Positions 32,472 to 41,838 are shown, numbered from the stretch's first letter. The stretch: DNA of 42,797 nucleotides from Sphingopyxis witflariensis (GCF_002205635.1 NZ_NISJ01000017.1:1-42797); one strand, 5' to 3'. Notes: a model not told the origin generated them from the letters alone. Translations and numbers: made by a program.

Positions 32472-32632
32472 CCCTCTCCCATCGGGAGAGGGTTGCGAAG
32501 ACTTGCCAGCTCGCTGGCTAGTCGAAGCTGGGTGAGGGGCTCTGCCCTATCGGTGGCACATATCCCCTCATCCAACTCTGCCTAGCCGCCTACGGCGGCA
32601 AGGCGCCGTATCCTTCTCCCGACGGGAGAAGG
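32472..32632. repeat. Family C tripartite hairpin element, copy 2
   Basis: Left hairpin CCCTCTCCC-ATC-GGGAGAGGG (32472-32492), core 32500-32523 (GACT, T, GCCAGC, TC, GCTGGC, T, AGTC), an internal GCCGCC-TAC-GGCGGC hairpin, and right hairpin CCTTCTCCCG-A-CGGGAGAAGG (32612-32632). The right hairpin ends two bases before the ribosome site of the next gene, so it could affect its translation. Confidence 0.85.
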
Positions 32633-32649
32633 TGAAGGAGCAAAATTCC

Positions 32650-33252
32650 ATGGCCAAAACCCTCGAACTCATCTTCGATTTCGGCAGCCCCAACGCCTAT
32701 CTGACGCTCAAAGTCCTGCCCGAACTGCTCGATCGCACCGGCGCCGACCTGATCATCACCCCCTGCCTGCTTGGCGGCATTTTCAAGGCGACGGGCAACA
32801 AGGCGCCGATGATCCAATATGCCGACGCCCCCGCAAAGATGGCCTATGAGCATCTCGAGATGCAGCGCTTCATCGCAAAGCATGGCCTGACAAAATACCG
32901 CCTCAACCCGCATTTTCCGGTCAACACGCTGGCCATCATGCGCGGCGCGATCGTCGCCGACGACGAAGGCAATCTCGACGATTATGTCGAGGCGGTGAAC
33001 CGCGCAATGTGGGAAGACGGCCTGAAGATGGACGACCCGGAAGTGATCGCCGCCTTCCTGTCGGCCAACGGCTTCGATGGCCCGGCGCTGCTCGCACGCA
33101 CACAAGAGCCTGAGATCAAGGCGAAGCTCGTTGCCAACACCGAAGCCGCCGTTGCGCGCGGCGTCTTCGGCATCCCCACCTTCTTCGTCGGGGAGGAGAT
33201 GTTCTTCGGCAAGGACCGGCTGGCACAGGTCGAAGAAGCGCTGGGGCGCTGA
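32650..33252 (+). CDS. 2-hydroxychromene-2-carboxylate isomerase / DsbA-like family protein
   Basis: 200 residues, thioredoxin-fold with helical insert, kappa-GST type. The CxxC of DsbA is replaced by FGSPNAYL with Ser13, as in HCCA isomerases, which activate glutathione. GVFGIPTFFVGEEMFFGKDRL near the C-terminus carries the cis-Pro. In naphthalene degradation this enzyme isomerises HCCA, but many homologues lie outside such pathways and no other pathway gene is here. ATG 32650 has AAGGAG at 9-base spacing. Confidence 0.85.
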   Translation: MAKTLELIFDFGSPNAYLTLKVLPELLDRTGADLIITPCLLGGIFKATGNKAPMIQYADAPAKMAYEHLEMQRFIAKHGLTKYRLNPHFPVNTLAIMRGAIVADDEGNLDDYVEAVNRAMWEDGLKMDDPEVIAAFLSANGFDGPALLARTQEPEIKAKLVANTEAAVARGVFGIPTFFVGEEMFFGKDRLAQVEEALGR

Positions 33253-33265
33253 TCACGAATTAACC

Positions 33266-33350
33266 CGTCATTGCGAGGAGCGCAGCGACGAAGCAATCTC
33301 CAGCTATCGGCCTTACGCTGGAGATTGCTTCGCTACGCTCGCAATGACGA
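33266..33350. repeat. Family B element, imperfect copy
   Basis: CGTCATTGCGAGGAGCGCAG... on the left and GCTACGCTCGCAATGACG on the right, with inner arms CAATCTCCAG/CTGGAGATTG. It is related to 24287-24366 but with arm mismatches. It lies between the isomerase gene and the convergent DUF3011 gene. Confidence 0.87.
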
Positions 33351-33369
33351 ATATCCTGAAACCTACGTC

Positions 33370-34485
33370 CTACGAAAAATCCAGCTGGATGATCTGCGTC
33401 GGCGTCGCGCGGCAGTACATTTCCAGCGTGCGATTGCCGTCGGGATAGGTCGCGGTCAGCGCCGCGCGGATGCGCCAGCCGCCATTGCCCTGTTCCAGAT
33501 TGACCAGCCGGTCATAGGACAGCCGCGTGCCCCCGGTCACACCGATCTGGCGCGCAGCGTCGTTCAGGCAATTTTGCACCGACGTCCGCGATGCACTCGG
33601 CAGGCTGCTGAGGTTGGCAGACAGCGTCGCCGGCGGACCGGCGGGATAGGTCGGCGTCGTCACCGTTTCTTCGACTTCGGTCGCCGGTTCGGTCGCCGTG
33701 GCGGGCTTCTTCTTCTTGCTCGTGAGCAACGCCAGCAGCCCGCCCGCGACGACGATGCCGCCGATGATCAGACCGGTGCTGGGGCCCTTATCCTTGTCCT
33801 TGTCAGGGCGGTTATTGCCATAGCCATAGCCGAATTCGGCGCGGCAGCCGCTGTTCACCCAGACATAGCTGGACGTATAGCCCCATTGGCGCCCGTCGTT
33901 GCACGTCCCGCCCAACCGGCGCACCAGCTCGACCCGGTCGTTGGTGCGGACATTGCATTGTTCATAGCGATTGTTGCGCGATTCACAGCGGATCGTTCCG
34001 GCATAATCGCCGACCGGCTGCGGCAACGGGGTCGGATAACCGCCGCCATTGTCATACCCATAGCCATAAGAGAATTGGGCGCGACACCCTCCGGACACCC
34101 AGATCTGGTTCGCGGTAAAGCCCCAGTCGCGGCCCTTCGAGCATCGCCCGCCGATGACGCGTTGCAACTCGACGCGATTCTCGGTGCGAACGTTGCAGCG
34201 CTGGACCTTGTTGTTCCGCGACTCGCAGCGGATCGTTCCCGCAAAATCATTGCCGGGACGCGGCGGCTGGATCGAAGGTCCGCCCCAGCCCGGTCGCGGC
34301 GGCTGTATCTGTGGACCACCGGGCTGCGATGGCGTCGGCCGGGTCACCGGCTCGCTGGGGAGCGAAGGCATGGTCGATGGTCCGCCAGGATAGGGTGCGG
34401 GCCGCGTCTGGGCCAGGACCGGAACCGCCAGTTGTGACGCAATCAACGATGCCGTGGTAACGATCGTGATGACAGGATGCCGCAT
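33370..34485 (-). CDS. Secreted/membrane protein with two DUF3011 repeats
   Basis: 371 residues. A signal peptide (about 1-26, ...VPVLAQ) is followed by a Pro-rich stretch with a repeated IQPPRPG unit, then two DUF3011 domains (about 80-140 and 160-220). Each reads AGTIRCESRNN-x4-CNVRT-x2-RVEL ... GGxCxxGxxWG ... IWV/VWV-x-GCRA-x-F. Then come a Lys/Asp-rich linker, one hydrophobic helix (GLIIGGIVVAGGLLALL) followed by KKKK, and a C-terminal domain of about 100 residues with two Cys. DUF3011 is a small Cys-containing fold of unknown role. AGGGAG is 8 bases before the ATG. Confidence 0.82.
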   Translation of the reverse strand: MRHPVITIVTTASLIASQLAVPVLAQTRPAPYPGGPSTMPSLPSEPVTRPTPSQPGGPQIQPPRPGWGGPSIQPPRPGNDFAGTIRCESRNNKVQRCNVRTENRVELQRVIGGRCSKGRDWGFTANQIWVSGGCRAQFSYGYGYDNGGGYPTPLPQPVGDYAGTIRCESRNNRYEQCNVRTNDRVELVRRLGGTCNDGRQWGYTSSYVWVNSGCRAEFGYGYGNNRPDKDKDKGPSTGLIIGGIVVAGGLLALLTSKKKKPATATEPATEVEETVTTPTYPAGPPATLSANLSSLPSASRTSVQNCLNDAARQIGVTGGTRLSYDRLVNLEQGNGGWRIRAALTATYPDGNRTLEMYCRATPTQIIQLDFS

Positions 34486-34627
34486 GATCCATTCTCCCTG
34501 TTGTGAATATATCCGTTCCGCACGCCCATGCTTCATTCGAATAGCGCGAATAATCCCACACTATGCCCCCGAACACCATGCGGAAAGTCACCCCCGATCG
34601 ATGACGATTTAACCCTCCCTGCCCGGC

Positions 34628-35557
34628 CTATTGCGCCGCGACAGGCGCCTGCACATTGCGCCCGGCCACCAATATCCCTGCCACTACCAGTGCCAGCCCC
34701 GCGATATGGAACAGGTGCAGCCTTTCACCGAGGAACAGCATCGCCAGCCCCGCTCCCATCAACGGCATGATATTCAGATATTGGCCGGTCGCCGCCGACC
34801 CGATCAGCTCGACCCCGCGATTGAAGAAAAGATAGGCGAGGAAGGACGGGAAAATCGAGACATAGGCGATAGCCAGCCCGCTTTCCCACCCCGGAACGAT
34901 TGCGCGCCCTCGCCACAGTTCAGCGGCATAGACAGGGGAAATCACCATGATTCCGACCATGATCGACGCCGCGAGGAAGCTCAGTGGATGCACTTGCGGG
35001 CGCCGCCGCAGGAACACCGAATAAATCGCCCATAAAACCACCGCGACGCCGATAATCGCGTCGCCAGCGTTGAGTTCCAGCCCGAGCAGCGCGCCAATGT
35101 CGCCGCGCGAAATGATGATGAGTACGCCGGCCAGCGAAACCAGCACGCCCGCGATCTGCCGCGCGCTCGTCCGGTCGCTCATCACCAGCGCGCCGACCAT
35201 CAGGATCAGCGCCGGCTGCGCCGATTGCAGCATCATCGAATTGAGCGCCGTCGTCGTCTGCAGCCCGGTATAGAGCATCGTGTTGAACGCCCCGATCCCC
35301 AGCGTACCGAGCAAGGCCATGATCGGCCAGTTCGCGCGCAGCACCGGCCAGTCACGCTTCAGATGCGGCCAGGCGAGCGGCAAGAGAAGGCTCAGCGCGA
35401 TCACCCAGCGCCAGAAGGACAGCGCCGCGGGCGGTACCAGATCGCGCGCCGCGCGCCCGACGATCGAATTCCCCGCCCAGAACAGCGCCGTCATCGTCAG
35501 CAACAGATAGGCGCGCGACCAGAGTGCCGCGATCGGCTTGTCACCCTTTGTCATCAT
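34628..35557 (-). CDS. EamA/DMT family transporter
   Basis: 309 residues with ten hydrophobic segments in two EamA repeats. FWAGNSIVGRAARDLVPPAALSFWRWV opens the first repeat and ALNSMMLQSAQPALI lies in helix 4. AAELWRGR separates the halves. EamA carriers usually export amino acids, purines or drugs from the cytoplasm. The substrate is unknown. Two adjacent ATGs (35557 and 35554) could start it. It is divergent from murA. Confidence 0.87.
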   Translation of the reverse strand: MMTKGDKPIAALWSRAYLLLTMTALFWAGNSIVGRAARDLVPPAALSFWRWVIALSLLLPLAWPHLKRDWPVLRANWPIMALLGTLGIGAFNTMLYTGLQTTTALNSMMLQSAQPALILMVGALVMSDRTSARQIAGVLVSLAGVLIIISRGDIGALLGLELNAGDAIIGVAVVLWAIYSVFLRRRPQVHPLSFLAASIMVGIMVISPVYAAELWRGRAIVPGWESGLAIAYVSIFPSFLAYLFFNRGVELIGSAATGQYLNIMPLMGAGLAMLFLGERLHLFHIAGLALVVAGILVAGRNVQAPVAAQ

Positions 35558-35685
35558 CCCCCGAATCCGTTTGCCCGGCCCAACCTCTTCATTCGCACCA
35601 TCTTTCCAGACTAAATGCGGTGGTGGCAACAGCCACGGTCGCGCGACCCGCTTGCGTGACGGCTGGCGTGCGCTAAAGACAGCCG

Positions 35686-36969
35686 ATGGATCAAATCGTC
35701 ATTCGCGGCGGCCAGCGACTCAAGGGCCGTATCCCCATCTCCGGCGCCAAGAACGCCGCGCTCACCCTGCTGCCTTGCGCGCTGCTCACCGACGAGCCGC
35801 TGACGCTGCGCAACCTGCCGCGTCTCGCCGACGTCGATGGCTTTGGGCATCTGCTCAACCAGCTCGGCTGTTCGACGACGATCGAAGGGTCGCGGCCCGA
35901 GGATTTCGGCCGCGTGATGACCGCGCGCACCACCACCCTCACCTCGACCGTCGCCCCCTATGACATCGTCCGCAAGATGCGCGCGTCGATCCTCGTCCTC
36001 GGCCCGCTGCTCGCGCGCGCGGGCGAGGCGACCGTGTCGCTCCCCGGCGGCTGCGCGATCGGCAACCGCCCGATCGACCTGCATCTCAAAGCCCTCGAAG
36101 CGCTGGGCGCCGAAATCGAGCTCGCCTCGGGCTATGTCAAAGCGAGCGCGCCCGGCGGGCGTCTGTCGGGCGGCAAATTCACCTTCCCCGTCGTCTCGGT
36201 CGGTGCGACCGAAAATGCGGTGATGGCCGCCGTCCTCGCCAACGGCAGCAGCATCCTCGAAAATGCGGCGCGCGAGCCCGAGATCGTCGACCTGTGCAAC
36301 TGCCTCGTCGCGATGGGCGCACAGATCGACGGCATTGGCACCGAAACGCTGACCATCGAAGGCGTCGACCGCCTCCACGGCGCAACCTATCGCGTCATGG
36401 CTGATCGCATCGAAGCGGGCAGCTACGCCTGCGCCGCCGTCATCACCCAGGGCGACGTCGAACTCGTCGGCGCGAAAGCCAGCGAAATGGAAGCCACCCT
36501 CGCCGCGCTCCGCGAAGCCGGCGCAACGGTCGAGGAAACCAAGGCCGGAATCCGAGTAGCCATGGACGGCCGCGCCGAACCCGTTACGCTGTCGACCGCC
36601 CCCTATCCGGGCTTCGCGACCGACATGCAGGCGCAGTTCATGGCGATGGCGACGCTCGGCAAGGGCGCCAGCCTGTTCACCGAAACCATCTTCGAAAACC
36701 GCTATATGCACGTCCCCGAACTCGCGCGCATGGGCTGCGATATCGACGTGCGCGGCCGCAGCGCCGTGGTGCGCGGCGTCGACAGCCTCGTCGGCGCGCC
36801 GGTGATGGCGACCGACCTTCGCGCCTCGATGAGCCTGATCATCGCCGGCCTTGCAGCCGAGGGTACGACTGAGGTCAACCGGGTCTATCACCTCGATCGT
36901 GGCTATGAGCGTCTCGAAGAGAAATTGCAGGCGGTGGGCGCCGATATCGAGCGGATCAGCGCCGGTTAG
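35686..36969 (+). CDS. murA: UDP-N-acetylglucosamine 1-carboxyvinyltransferase
   Basis: 427 residues (E. coli 419). It transfers enolpyruvate from PEP to UDP-GlcNAc, the first step of peptidoglycan precursor synthesis. Lys22 (SGAKNAAL) and Cys123 ([11 protein letters not shown]) are the active-site residues; the Cys implies fosfomycin sensitivity of the enzyme. [21 protein letters not shown] and [10 protein letters not shown] are further signatures. The stop overlaps a GTG of a small downstream ORF by one base. Confidence 0.97.
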   Translation: MDQIVIRGGQRLKGRIPISGAKNAALTLLPCALLTDEPLTLRNLPRLADVDGFGHLLNQLGCSTTIEGSRPEDFGRVMTARTTTLTSTVAPYDIVRKMRASILVLGPLLARAGEATVSLPGGCAIGNRPIDLHLKALEALGAEIELASGYVKASAPGGRLSGGKFTFPVVSVGATENAVMAAVLANGSSILENAAREPEIVDLCNCLVAMGAQIDGIGTETLTIEGVDRLHGATYRVMADRIEAGSYACAAVITQGDVELVGAKASEMEATLAALREAGATVEETKAGIRVAMDGRAEPVTLSTAPYPGFATDMQAQFMAMATLGKGASLFTETIFENRYMHVPELARMGCDIDVRGRSAVVRGVDSLVGAPVMATDLRASMSLIIAGLAAEGTTEVNRVYHLDRGYERLEEKLQAVGADIERISAG

Positions 36970-37211
36970 TGGCTGCATACCGTAAATATTATGTCTGGGG
37001 CCTCGCCGGTGGCGAGGAAATCGGGCCGACCGTCAAACCATCGCTGGAAGCGGCGGCCCGAACGGCCAATAAAATGATCGACCAAGGGCTGACATCCGTT
37101 CGAGTGACCGACCGGGAAGGAACCGCCGTCTCCGCCGAAAAGCTCGATCTTATATGGAAAAGCTACGCCGAGCGTTCGCTTATCAAGCGTCGCCGGATGG
37201 ACGGTCGCTGA
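36969..37211 (+). CDS. Small protein coupled to murA (unknown)
   Basis: 80 residues from a GTG sharing its first base with the murA stop. The sequence (YYVWGLAGGEEIGPTVKPSLEAAARTAN... RVTDREGTAVSAEKLDLIWKSYAERSLIKRRR) looks like a compact alpha/beta domain with a basic tail and no membrane segment. I do not recognise a family. The 3' end overlaps the 3' end of the convergent EamA gene by 29 bases. Translational coupling to murA suggests a cell-envelope-linked role, but that is only context. Confidence 0.6.
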   Translation: MAAYRKYYVWGLAGGEEIGPTVKPSLEAAARTANKMIDQGLTSVRVTDREGTAVSAEKLDLIWKSYAERSLIKRRRMDGR

Positions 37212-38154
37212 CCGGCACCGACACCATATTGCCGCTGACCGAAGGCCGTTCGGGCCGCTTGGCGACCGCGATCACCAGCCCGATCAGCGCGACTGCGCCG
37301 CCCGCGATCGACAGCGGCGCCCAGTGATAATCCTCGAACACCGTTGAAAAGCCCATTGCGATGATCGGGATCAACACGCTCGACCACGCCGCCTGTCCCG
37401 GGCCGACCGCGCGGATGATGTTGAAATAGAGCGGAAAGGTTACCGCGCTGGCGATGACGCCGAGATAGAGGACGCCGCCCAGATAGGCCGCAGTCGGCTC
37501 GATTACGGGCGGACCGGCAGTGATCCACGCGAAGCTGCCGTCGATCAAGGTGCCGAACAGCATCGCCCAGGCGAGCATTACCGTCATCGACTGGGCGCGG
37601 GCGATCTTGCTACCCTGCATGACATTGGCGATCGACGCGCTGGTCACGCCGGCGAGCGTGAAGGCGGTTCCGGTCAGCACTGCTGCCGGGCCGAGCGCCG
37701 CGGCGCGATATTCGTGAAGGATCATCAACCCGACGCCGACGATCGCAATCCCCGCGCCGGCGAGGAAGCGCCGCTCCAGCGGCGTTTTCAGGAAGATGCG
37801 GCCCATCAGCGTGTTGGGAACGATCAGCAGCGCGAACAGCACTGCGACCAGTCCCGAGGTGATATGCTGTTCGGCGCGATAGACGAAGTTGAAGTTGAAC
37901 GCGAACTGCGCGATTCCCAGCGCCGCGGCAAAGGCCAGCGCGCGGGAGTCGAGCCCCAGTCGCTCACGCCGGATCGCAGCAAAGGCGAACATGGCGATCG
38001 CCGCGACCGCAAAACGATAGGTCACCGACCAGCTCGGCGGCACGATACCCAATTGTCCCGTGATGACGATCCAGGTCGATCCCCAGATCAATGTCACCAA
38101 CGCAAAGGGAATGAGGACGCGGGGCGACAGCAGCGTCAGCGGTGGATGGCTCAC
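37183..38154 (-). CDS. EamA/DMT family transporter coupled to threonine aldolase
   Basis: 323 residues with about ten membrane segments; IPFALVTLIWGSTWIVI is the typical EamA first helix. The GTG start overlaps the stop of the threonine aldolase gene (GTGA, 38151-38154), so translation is likely coupled. RhtA-type EamA proteins export threonine and homoserine, which would match the partner, but the substrate is not provable from sequence. The last 29 bases overlap the small gene on the other strand. Confidence 0.87.
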   Translation of the reverse strand: MSHPPLTLLSPRVLIPFALVTLIWGSTWIVITGQLGIVPPSWSVTYRFAVAAIAMFAFAAIRRERLGLDSRALAFAAALGIAQFAFNFNFVYRAEQHITSGLVAVLFALLIVPNTLMGRIFLKTPLERRFLAGAGIAIVGVGLMILHEYRAAALGPAAVLTGTAFTLAGVTSASIANVMQGSKIARAQSMTVMLAWAMLFGTLIDGSFAWITAGPPVIEPTAAYLGGVLYLGVIASAVTFPLYFNIIRAVGPGQAAWSSVLIPIIAMGFSTVFEDYHWAPLSIAGGAVALIGLVIAVAKRPERPSVSGNMVSVPVSDRPSGDA

Positions 38155-39161
38155 AGCGCAGAAATCGCGGCCGCCAGCGGTGCAACCGCCTGCGCGTCCT
38201 GATCCCAGCTGACAACCAGACGCGCAGCGCCCTCGCCCCAATCGTAAAAATCGAAACCCGCGGCACGGAGCTTTGCCGATTCCTCTGCCGTCAAGCGAAT
38301 GAACAGCTCATTCGCCTCGACGGGATACATCAGCCGCGAATGACAGGCTGCGGCGAGCGCCGCGGCGCCGGCATTGGCGGCACGCGCGTTGGTCAGCCAC
38401 AGATCGTCCGCCAGCATCGCGCGGATCTGCGCCGCGACGAAACGCCCCTTGCTGAGCAAATGACCGCCGCGTTTCTTGAGCTCGCGCACCCCCGCACCGC
38501 CGCTGCCGCCGAAAAAGACGATCGCCTCGGCCATCATCGCACCGTTTTTGGTGAAGCCAAAGGACAGCGCGTCGACCCCGGCGCGCCAGGTGACGTCGGC
38601 GGGCGCACAGCCCAGATGTGCGACGGCATTGGCAAAGCGCGCGCCGTCCATGTGGAGCTTCATTCCGCTCGACCGGGCGATCTCGCTGATCGCGCCGACT
38701 TCTTGCGGGCGCCACGCGAGGCCATATTCTGTAGCATTGGTGATGCTGATCGCCGCAGGCTGGACCTGATGGACGTCCTGACGGATTCCGGCAATCCGGG
38801 CGCGCAAAGCCCCGGCGTCGATCTTTGCGCCGCTCCCGGGCAGCGTCATCAGCTTGGCCCCGCCCGAATAGAAGGACGGCGCACCGCATTCGTCGACCTC
38901 GATATGCGCTTCTTCGTAGCAAAGAATACCCTGCCACGGCCGCACGAAATGGGCGAGAATGATGCTGTTCGCCGCCGTCCCGGTGGCAATCCAAACAACT
39001 TCGCAGCTGGTTTCGAACAGGTCGGAAAAGGCGGCATCGAGCGACTGGCTGATCGCATCGCCATCATAGGCCGTATCGACCCGGTTGGCGGCAACGAGCG
39101 CATCCATCACAACAGGATGAACGGTCGCGGCATTGTCGGAGAAAAAGCGGGTCGCAGTCAC
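38151..39161 (-). CDS. Low-specificity threonine aldolase family protein
   Basis: 336 residues of PLP fold type I, beta-eliminating lyase group. Lys205 (FGFTKNGA) binds PLP, Asp172 (HMDGARFANA) pairs with its nitrogen, and His86 (EEAHIEVDE) stacks on the ring. The enzyme cleaves threonine or allo-threonine (and other beta-hydroxy amino acids) to glycine and an aldehyde. It starts with GTG preceded by AAGG at 8-base spacing. The downstream EamA exporter gene overlaps by four bases. Confidence 0.9.
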   Translation of the reverse strand: MTATRFFSDNAATVHPVVMDALVAANRVDTAYDGDAISQSLDAAFSDLFETSCEVVWIATGTAANSIILAHFVRPWQGILCYEEAHIEVDECGAPSFYSGGAKLMTLPGSGAKIDAGALRARIAGIRQDVHQVQPAAISITNATEYGLAWRPQEVGAISEIARSSGMKLHMDGARFANAVAHLGCAPADVTWRAGVDALSFGFTKNGAMMAEAIVFFGGSGGAGVRELKKRGGHLLSKGRFVAAQIRAMLADDLWLTNARAANAGAAALAAACHSRLMYPVEANELFIRLTAEESAKLRAAGFDFYDWGEGAARLVVSWDQDAQAVAPLAAAISAL

Positions 39162-39202
39162 GACAGGAGCCTTAGCGCAGGTCGCACTAGCTTGCGAACC
39201 CG

Positions 39203-39928
39203 TTATTTCGGTTGCGGGCCGTCGGCCGTGTCATCGCCATCCCCCGCAGTGCCGCGCGCGAGGCTTGCGCCGCCCGCCAGCCCCATGCCGCCGGCCATTC
39301 CCGCGCCGCCGCCAGCGCCGCGCCCTCCTCCACCGCCGCGCTCTTCGCTCCCGCGCCCGGCGGCGCCCTTTCCGCCGCTACTCACGGGACGCGTCGGCCC
39401 CTGCAAAGGAATGACAACGTCGGCCGGAACCGGATCGAGATCGAGTGCCTTGCGGATGAAATCGCGCAGTTCGACGACCAGCGCGTGGGTATGCACCGGC
39501 CGGCCATCCACCAATTCCTGCGCGGCGCGGCTCGCCAGCCCGACCTGTTTTGCCGTCCCGAGCAGGATGATGTCGGACAGCGCGGCCTCCACCGCGTCGC
39601 GGATGCGCCTCGGCCGGTCCGATTCGCCGCCACCGGCTTCGTCATTGGGCAGATCGCGCGCGGGTTCGGCGGCGTCGGGCGCCCGCCGCAATTCGCGCAG
39701 GTGACGCGGATCGACCATCAGATCGCCGGTAAAGGAACCGCCCAGCGTCTTGTAAGCGGCGATCAGCGTGCGCAACCGCTCGTTGATCTGGCGATTCATC
39801 CGCTCGCGCCGCTGCTGGATAGTCATCATGACGATCAGGCGGATGCCGACGCCAATGAAGGTGACAAGCACCAGACCGAAAAGTGTCGCGCCGATGCTTT
39901 GCCATGAGGAAAAATCAAAGAACCGCAT
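39203..39928 (-). CDS. Conserved membrane protein with Gly-rich C-terminal tail (unknown)
   Basis: 241 residues. One N-terminal membrane helix (about 12-36) is followed by a basic, coiled-coil-like stretch (QQRRERMNRQINERLRTLIAAYKTLGGSF) and a soluble domain with RDAVEAALSDIILLGTAKQV and HTHALVVELRDFIRKALDLDP. After about residue 185 comes a disordered tail of Gly runs (GGGGGRGAGGGAGMAGGMGLAGG). I do not recognise a named family. N-in or N-out topology is unclear. Confidence 0.75.
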   Translation of the reverse strand: MRFFDFSSWQSIGATLFGLVLVTFIGVGIRLIVMMTIQQRRERMNRQINERLRTLIAAYKTLGGSFTGDLMVDPRHLRELRRAPDAAEPARDLPNDEAGGGESDRPRRIRDAVEAALSDIILLGTAKQVGLASRAAQELVDGRPVHTHALVVELRDFIRKALDLDPVPADVVIPLQGPTRPVSSGGKGAAGRGSEERGGGGGRGAGGGAGMAGGMGLAGGASLARGTAGDGDDTADGPQPK

Positions 39929-40491
39929 GCCAGAGACATTCCTTCGGCAAAGCTACCGTGCGGATGTCAGCATTGTCGCTTATCGCACACCCGTCCATCA
40001 CAAAATGAGACGGGGCAGCTGCATGCAACTGCGGAGGCAGGCATCAACCCCTGCGATAGATCCAGCCGCCCATCGATCGCGAACGCCGGACGAAATAATG
40101 CCCCGGCAAGATCAGGCGACGCCGCACGCCATAACGATCCATGAACCTGCCGATACGGGGAAAGATTATGGAGCAAGGCTGCCAATCATAGTCGGACTGC
40201 TCGATAGTCGATGGATCCTGCATAGCCTGCCACACTCCATTCGGCGGCAATCCCTTCAGAAGAATATCGGCATCCTGCCGCCCGAACTTCCGGCCAATAG
40301 CAAATTTTCCTGCAGAGATCATGAACAAGCTGCGGCCCTCCAACCCACACAGCGCCCTATTTCAACGCCACGACGAAAGGCGCGCAGCAACCGGACGAAC
40401 GAAAACGGGCCGACGCAGCAAATGCTGCACCGGCCCGTCGATGATCATGCTTTTATAGACCGGCGGCGTTCCCGCCGCCGCGCTGTCTCGA
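39929..40491. other. Intergenic region; only a doubtful minus-strand ORF
   Basis: About 560 bases between the membrane protein gene and argG, less GC-biased than its neighbours. The best open frame is on the minus strand, from ATG 40322 to a stop at 40044 (92 residues; ends GHYFVRRSRSMGGWIYRRG). It has no usable ribosome site and no recognised domain, and may be a decayed gene. The right end holds the argG terminator hairpins. Confidence 0.4.
40402..40439 (-). terminator. Rho-independent terminator of argG
   Basis: On the minus strand ACGGGCCG pairs with CGGCCCGT, with an inner GCAGC/GCTGC stem, then TTTTCG. A second perfect 8-bp hairpin (CGGCGGCG/CGCCGCCG, 40461-40480) lies closer to the stop. 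Confidence 0.75.
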
Positions 40492-41709
40492 TCAGCGGTC
40501 GCGCTTGGCGAGCAGCTTCAGGCGCAGCGCATTCAGCTTGATGAAGCCCGCCGCATCCTTCTGGTCATAGGCGCCGGCGTCATCCTCGAAGGTCACATGC
40601 CGTTCGCTGTACAGGCTGTTCGGCGACTTGCGCCCGACGACCGAGGCATTGCCCTTGTACAGTTTGAGCCGGACGGTGCCGTCGACCTTTTCCTGGCTGT
40701 GGTCGATCGCCGCCTGCAGCATCTCGCGCTCGGGGCTGAACCAGAAACCATTATAGATGAGCTCGGCATATTTCGGCATCAGCTCGTCTTTCAGGTGCGC
40801 GGCACCGCGGTCGAGGGTGATGCTTTCGATGCCGCGATGGGCGCGTGCATAGATTTCGCCCCCGGGCGTTTCATACATGCCGCGCGACTTCATGCCGACA
40901 TAGCGGTTCTCGACCAGATCGAGGCGGCCGATGCCATGCTTGCGGCCAAGATCGTTGAGCGCCGCGAGCAGCGTCGCGGGCGACATCGCTTCGCCGTTCA
41001 GCGCGATGCCGTCGCCCTTGGCGAAATCGATCGTGATATATTCGGGGGTGTCGGGCGCATCTTCGGGGTTCACAGTGCGCGAATAGACATAGTCGGGGGT
41101 TTCTTCCCACGGATCCTCGAGCACCTTGCCTTCGGACGACGTGTGGAGAAGGTTCGCGTCGGTCGAGAACGGGCTTTCCCCGCGCTTGTCCTTGGGGACC
41201 GGAATCTGGTGCTTTTCGGCGAATTCGATCAGCGCGGTACGGCTGGCGAGATCCCATTCGCGCCACGGCGCGATCACCTTGATGTCGGGGTTGAGCGCAT
41301 AGGCGCTGAGTTCAAAACGCACCTGATCATTGCCCTTGCCCGTCGCGCCATGCGCGACCGCATCGGCGCCGGTTTCGGCGGCGATCTCGACGAGGCGCTT
41401 CGAAATCAGCGGGCGCGCGATCGAGGTGCCGAGCAGATAATCGCCCTCATAGCGCGCATTGGCACGCATCATCGGGAAGATGAAGTCGCGGACGAATTCC
41501 TCGCGCAGATCGTCGATATAAATATGCTCGGGCTTGATCCCCATCAGCTCGGCCTTGGCGCGCGCGGGCTCCAGCTCTTCGCCCTGCCCCAGATCGGCGG
41601 TGAAGGTCACGACCTCACAGCCATAGGTGACCTGCAGCCATTTCACGATAACGCTGGTGTCGAGCCCCCCGGAATAGGCAAGGACGACGCGTTTGAAAGA
41701 CTCGGACAT
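40492..41709 (-). CDS. argG: Argininosuccinate synthase
   Basis: 405 residues, type I ArgG. It joins citrulline and aspartate with ATP cleavage to AMP in arginine synthesis. The PP-loop AYSGGLDTS (11-19), [21 protein letters not shown] and [13 protein letters not shown] are all present. The start at 41709 has AAAAGG six bases upstream. It ends in strong hairpins and a T run, so it is a single-gene transcript on this strand. Confidence 0.97.
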   Translation of the reverse strand: MSESFKRVVLAYSGGLDTSVIVKWLQVTYGCEVVTFTADLGQGEELEPARAKAELMGIKPEHIYIDDLREEFVRDFIFPMMRANARYEGDYLLGTSIARPLISKRLVEIAAETGADAVAHGATGKGNDQVRFELSAYALNPDIKVIAPWREWDLASRTALIEFAEKHQIPVPKDKRGESPFSTDANLLHTSSEGKVLEDPWEETPDYVYSRTVNPEDAPDTPEYITIDFAKGDGIALNGEAMSPATLLAALNDLGRKHGIGRLDLVENRYVGMKSRGMYETPGGEIYARAHRGIESITLDRGAAHLKDELMPKYAELIYNGFWFSPEREMLQAAIDHSQEKVDGTVRLKLYKGNASVVGRKSPNSLYSERHVTFEDDAGAYDQKDAAGFIKLNALRLKLLAKRDR

Positions 41710-41838
41710 AGGGCACCTTTTGGCGAGGAAAGACGCGGGCGCGGCTAGCAGGACGCCGCCCAAGGTGCAACCGGCTTGCGCCCCCATGGATTGGCACGGC
41801 CCCGCGCTCCGGCTATGATCGGGGCCGGGAGAAAGGCG

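Noticed and set aside
33271..34437. 388-codon plus-strand frame opposite the DUF3011 gene
   Set aside because: The DUF3011 repeats, signal peptide and ribosome site support the other strand.
38142..39704. 520-codon plus-strand frame across the threonine aldolase and membrane protein genes
   Set aside because: Spans two real minus-strand genes and the gap between them; composition is Pro/Arg/Ser-rich and without a domain.
40044..40322. Minus-strand 92-codon frame before argG
   Set aside because: No ribosome site, no family, and it overlaps other frames; kept only as a doubtful note in the intergenic entry.
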